A program made the position numbers and the translations under genes. A DNA stretch of 7,619 bases. It comes from Candidatus Bathyarchaeota archaeon. Its GTDB lineage: Archaea > Thermoproteota > Bathyarchaeia > Bathyarchaeales > Bathyarchaeaceae. The notes under the pieces are model-generated. The model was not told where the DNA came from. It did not search any database and was given only the letters and a program-made list of their open reading frames with translations. The stretch covers positions 1 to 7,619 of the forward strand of contig QMYO01000070.1 in assembly GCA_003662715.1 (NCBI GenBank), given 5' to 3'. Below, in pieces: positions 6,342 through 7,619 of this stretch; position 1 is the stretch's first letter, and every line of letters starts with the position of its first letter.

Positions 6342-6349
6342 AACAAGAT

Positions 6350-7576
6350 TTGAGCAGTGAGTTCCCAGGATATAAAGGCAAAGCATTACAAGTTCTGAGG
6401 AAGGCTGGCGCCGAAATCGGCGACATGATACGAATCATTAAAGATACAGAAACTTACGAAGGCATACTCATCCCCCGGTCTGGATATGGTGATGAAAAAC
6501 ATGTTGTAATAAAGATGAAAAGCGGCTACAACGTTGGAGTTCACCTAACTCCAAATACGCGGATTGAAAAAATCGGAGTAGGAGCCAAACCTACCTTCAC
6601 GTCACCCCCATTACCGAAACAAAAACCCGGTTTACCCAAAGTAACCATCATAAGCACTGGAGGCACCATCGCCAGCCGAGTGGACTATCGCACGGGCGGG
6701 GTGCGTTCAGCTCTCTCCGCAAGCGACCTCTATAGTGTTGTTCCAGAACTTTCACAAATTGCGGCGATAGACGCCCAGATTTTGTTCAGTCTTTACAGCG
6801 AAAACATCACCGCAAAACATTGGGCGGAGACGGCTGAAACCGTTGCAAAACACATTCAAAAGGGCGTAGCAGGAGTGGTGATTGCTCATGGAACCGACAC
6901 CATGGCATACACCGCCGCAGCACTAAGCTTTGCGTTGCAAAATCTACCCGTACCCGTGATACTGGTGGGTTCTCAGCGGTCGGCGGACCGCCCTAGCTCT
7001 GACGCTGCAACCAACCTGATAGGAGCGGTTAGAGCGGCTGCGTGGGCTCCGTTCGCTGAGGTGGTGCTCGCTATGCACCAAACAGTGTCAGACAAAGCCA
7101 TAGTGTTCCATCGGGGAACCAAAGTTAGGAAATGTCATACAAGCCGACGGGACGCCTTCCAATCAATAAACACTTCACCGCTTGCCAAAATAGAAAATGA
7201 AGAAATCACCATGATGTTGGAGGATTACTGTCAACGCGACCTTTCACGAAGGCTGGTTTTGAAACCGAACTTTGATGAAAAAGTGGCGCTTGTAAAATTT
7301 TATACTGGTTTAAACCCAGACGTCATCGATTGGTATGTTGATAAGGGTTATAGAGGGATAATCTTTGAAGGAACTGGGCTGGGCCACGTCAGTAGCTATT
7401 GTTTCTCAGCGATTCGAAAAGCCATTAAAAAGGGTTTGGTTGTCGCCATGACTTCCCAATGCATTTGGGGACGCTTGAACATGAGCGTTTATGACGCGGG
7501 TAGAGACCTCCTAGCGATGGGAGTGTTTCCGCTTGAAGATATGCTACCTGAAACCGCTTTGGTGAAGTTGATGTAG
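6350..7576 (+). CDS. gatD: Glutamyl-tRNA(Gln) amidotransferase subunit D, up to an in-frame TAG
   Basis: GatD is the asparaginase-like subunit of archaeal GatDE; it frees ammonia from an amide donor so that GatE can turn Glu-tRNA(Gln) into Gln-tRNA(Gln). Numbered from the TTG at 6350 (408 residues to the TAG), residues 1-78 form the N-terminal GatD-specific beta domain (YKGKALQVLRKAGAEIGD, TYEGILIPR, SGYNVGVHL). The type-II asparaginase-like core has TGGTIA with T106, HGTDTMAYTA with T182 and D183, and K261 in VRKCHTSRRDAF, matching the catalytic Thr-Thr-Asp-Lys set. Also present are GSQRSADRPSSDAATNL and FEGTGLGHVS. The start was chosen on GGAGAG spacing and because known GatD proteins begin just before YKGKA; the frame is open back to an ATG at 6281 (23 residues more). 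The frame stops at TAG (7574-7576) just after ETALVKLM, where relatives continue with W.LG.T, so the C-terminus appears cut short by about 30 residues or the TAG is read through. Confidence 0.93.
   Translation: MSSEFPGYKGKALQVLRKAGAEIGDMIRIIKDTETYEGILIPRSGYGDEKHVVIKMKSGYNVGVHLTPNTRIEKIGVGAKPTFTSPPLPKQKPGLPKVTIISTGGTIASRVDYRTGGVRSALSASDLYSVVPELSQIAAIDAQILFSLYSENITAKHWAETAETVAKHIQKGVAGVVIAHGTDTMAYTAAALSFALQNLPVPVILVGSQRSADRPSSDAATNLIGAVRAAAWAPFAEVVLAMHQTVSDKAIVFHRGTKVRKCHTSRRDAFQSINTSPLAKIENEEITMMLEDYCQRDLSRRLVLKPNFDEKVALVKFYTGLNPDVIDWYVDKGYRGIIFEGTGLGHVSSYCFSAIRKAIKKGLVVAMTSQCIWGRLNMSVYDAGRDLLAMGVFPLEDMLPETALVKLM
7574..7576 (+). other. gatD: In-frame TAG at a conserved Trp position of gatD
   Basis: The frame reads ALVKLM, TAG, GLGQT. 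GatD proteins that I recall from other archaea carry KLM-W-x-LG at this point, so TAG stands where TGG (Trp) is usual, one base apart. It could be a sense codon (pyrrolysine or suppressor tRNA), a real nonsense mutation, or a sequence error. None of the six other complete genes here ends with TAG. Confidence 0.7.
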
Positions 7577-7619
7577 GGTTTGGGGCAAACAAAGAAGGTT
7601 GAAGAGGCAAATACTCTTC
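7577..7619 (+). CDS. gatD: Probable GatD C-terminal continuation after the TAG, cut by the window edge
   Basis: In the gatD frame the 14 codons after the TAG read GLGQTKKVEEANTL. This resembles the W.LG.T....EV...M segment that follows the asparaginase core in archaeal GatD and precedes its last, GE-containing residues. The resemblance is from memory of the family and the stretch is short, so it needs an alignment. The other reading, the start of the next gene (gatE) at a TTG at 7580, has no ribosome site and no GatE-like sequence. Confidence 0.6.

Noticed and set aside
6281..6349. N-terminal 23-residue extension of GatD from the ATG at 6281
   Set aside because: No ribosome site, A/T-rich promoter-like sequence inside it, and known GatD proteins begin close to the TTG at 6350.
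7580..7619. Start of gatE at the TTG at 7580
   Set aside because: The codons read GQTKKVEEANTL, which suit the GatD C-terminus, not the GatE N-terminus, and there is no ribosome site; the frame is also the same as gatD.

Overview
The window looks like a chromosomal segment of an archaeon. GatD (archaeal tRNA-dependent amidotransferase), a single-subunit Elp3, an archaeal-type TrmI, TATA boxes of the CTTTTATAT type upstream of genes, Shine-Dalgarno sites at some starts, and TTG starts all fit. The moderate A+T content and the mix of unknown coiled-coil, Cys-rich and surface proteins would suit a TACK/Bathyarchaeia-like lineage, but that placement is inference. I see no mobile element, CRISPR array, rRNA or tRNA gene.

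Layout, left to right. Minus strand: a long coiled-coil protein of unknown function whose C-terminus runs off the left edge (1-1009), preceded by a 169-residue cysteine-rich protein with a V4R-like C-terminal half (1172-1681). A divergent promoter region with several palindromes (1682-1868) separates these from plus-strand trmI (1869-2645). A T7/A7 palindrome serves as a two-way terminator between trmI and a convergent minus-strand pair: a secreted, membrane-anchored protein (2701-3609) and a small two-helix membrane protein (3693-3965). A second divergent promoter region with a perfect 7+7 inverted repeat leads into plus-strand elp3 (4128-5714). A CBS-pair protein (5746-6165, minus) converges on elp3 and diverges from gatD (from 6350, plus). 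The longest stretch without a gene is about 190 bases.

Three conserved genes act on tRNA: TrmI methylates adenines of the T-loop, Elp3 starts wobble-uridine modification, and GatD supplies ammonia for making Gln-tRNA(Gln). They are separately transcribed, so they form a loose neighbourhood and not an operon.

The most striking observation is at the right edge. The gatD reading frame meets a TAG exactly where GatD proteins normally carry Trp in a KLM-W-x-LG segment, and the same frame after the TAG continues with GLGQT..VEEA, which looks like the normal GatD C-terminus. All six other stops visible in the window are TAA or TGA. Either TAG is read as an amino acid here (pyrrolysine or a suppressor), or this is a single-base nonsense mutation or sequencing error.
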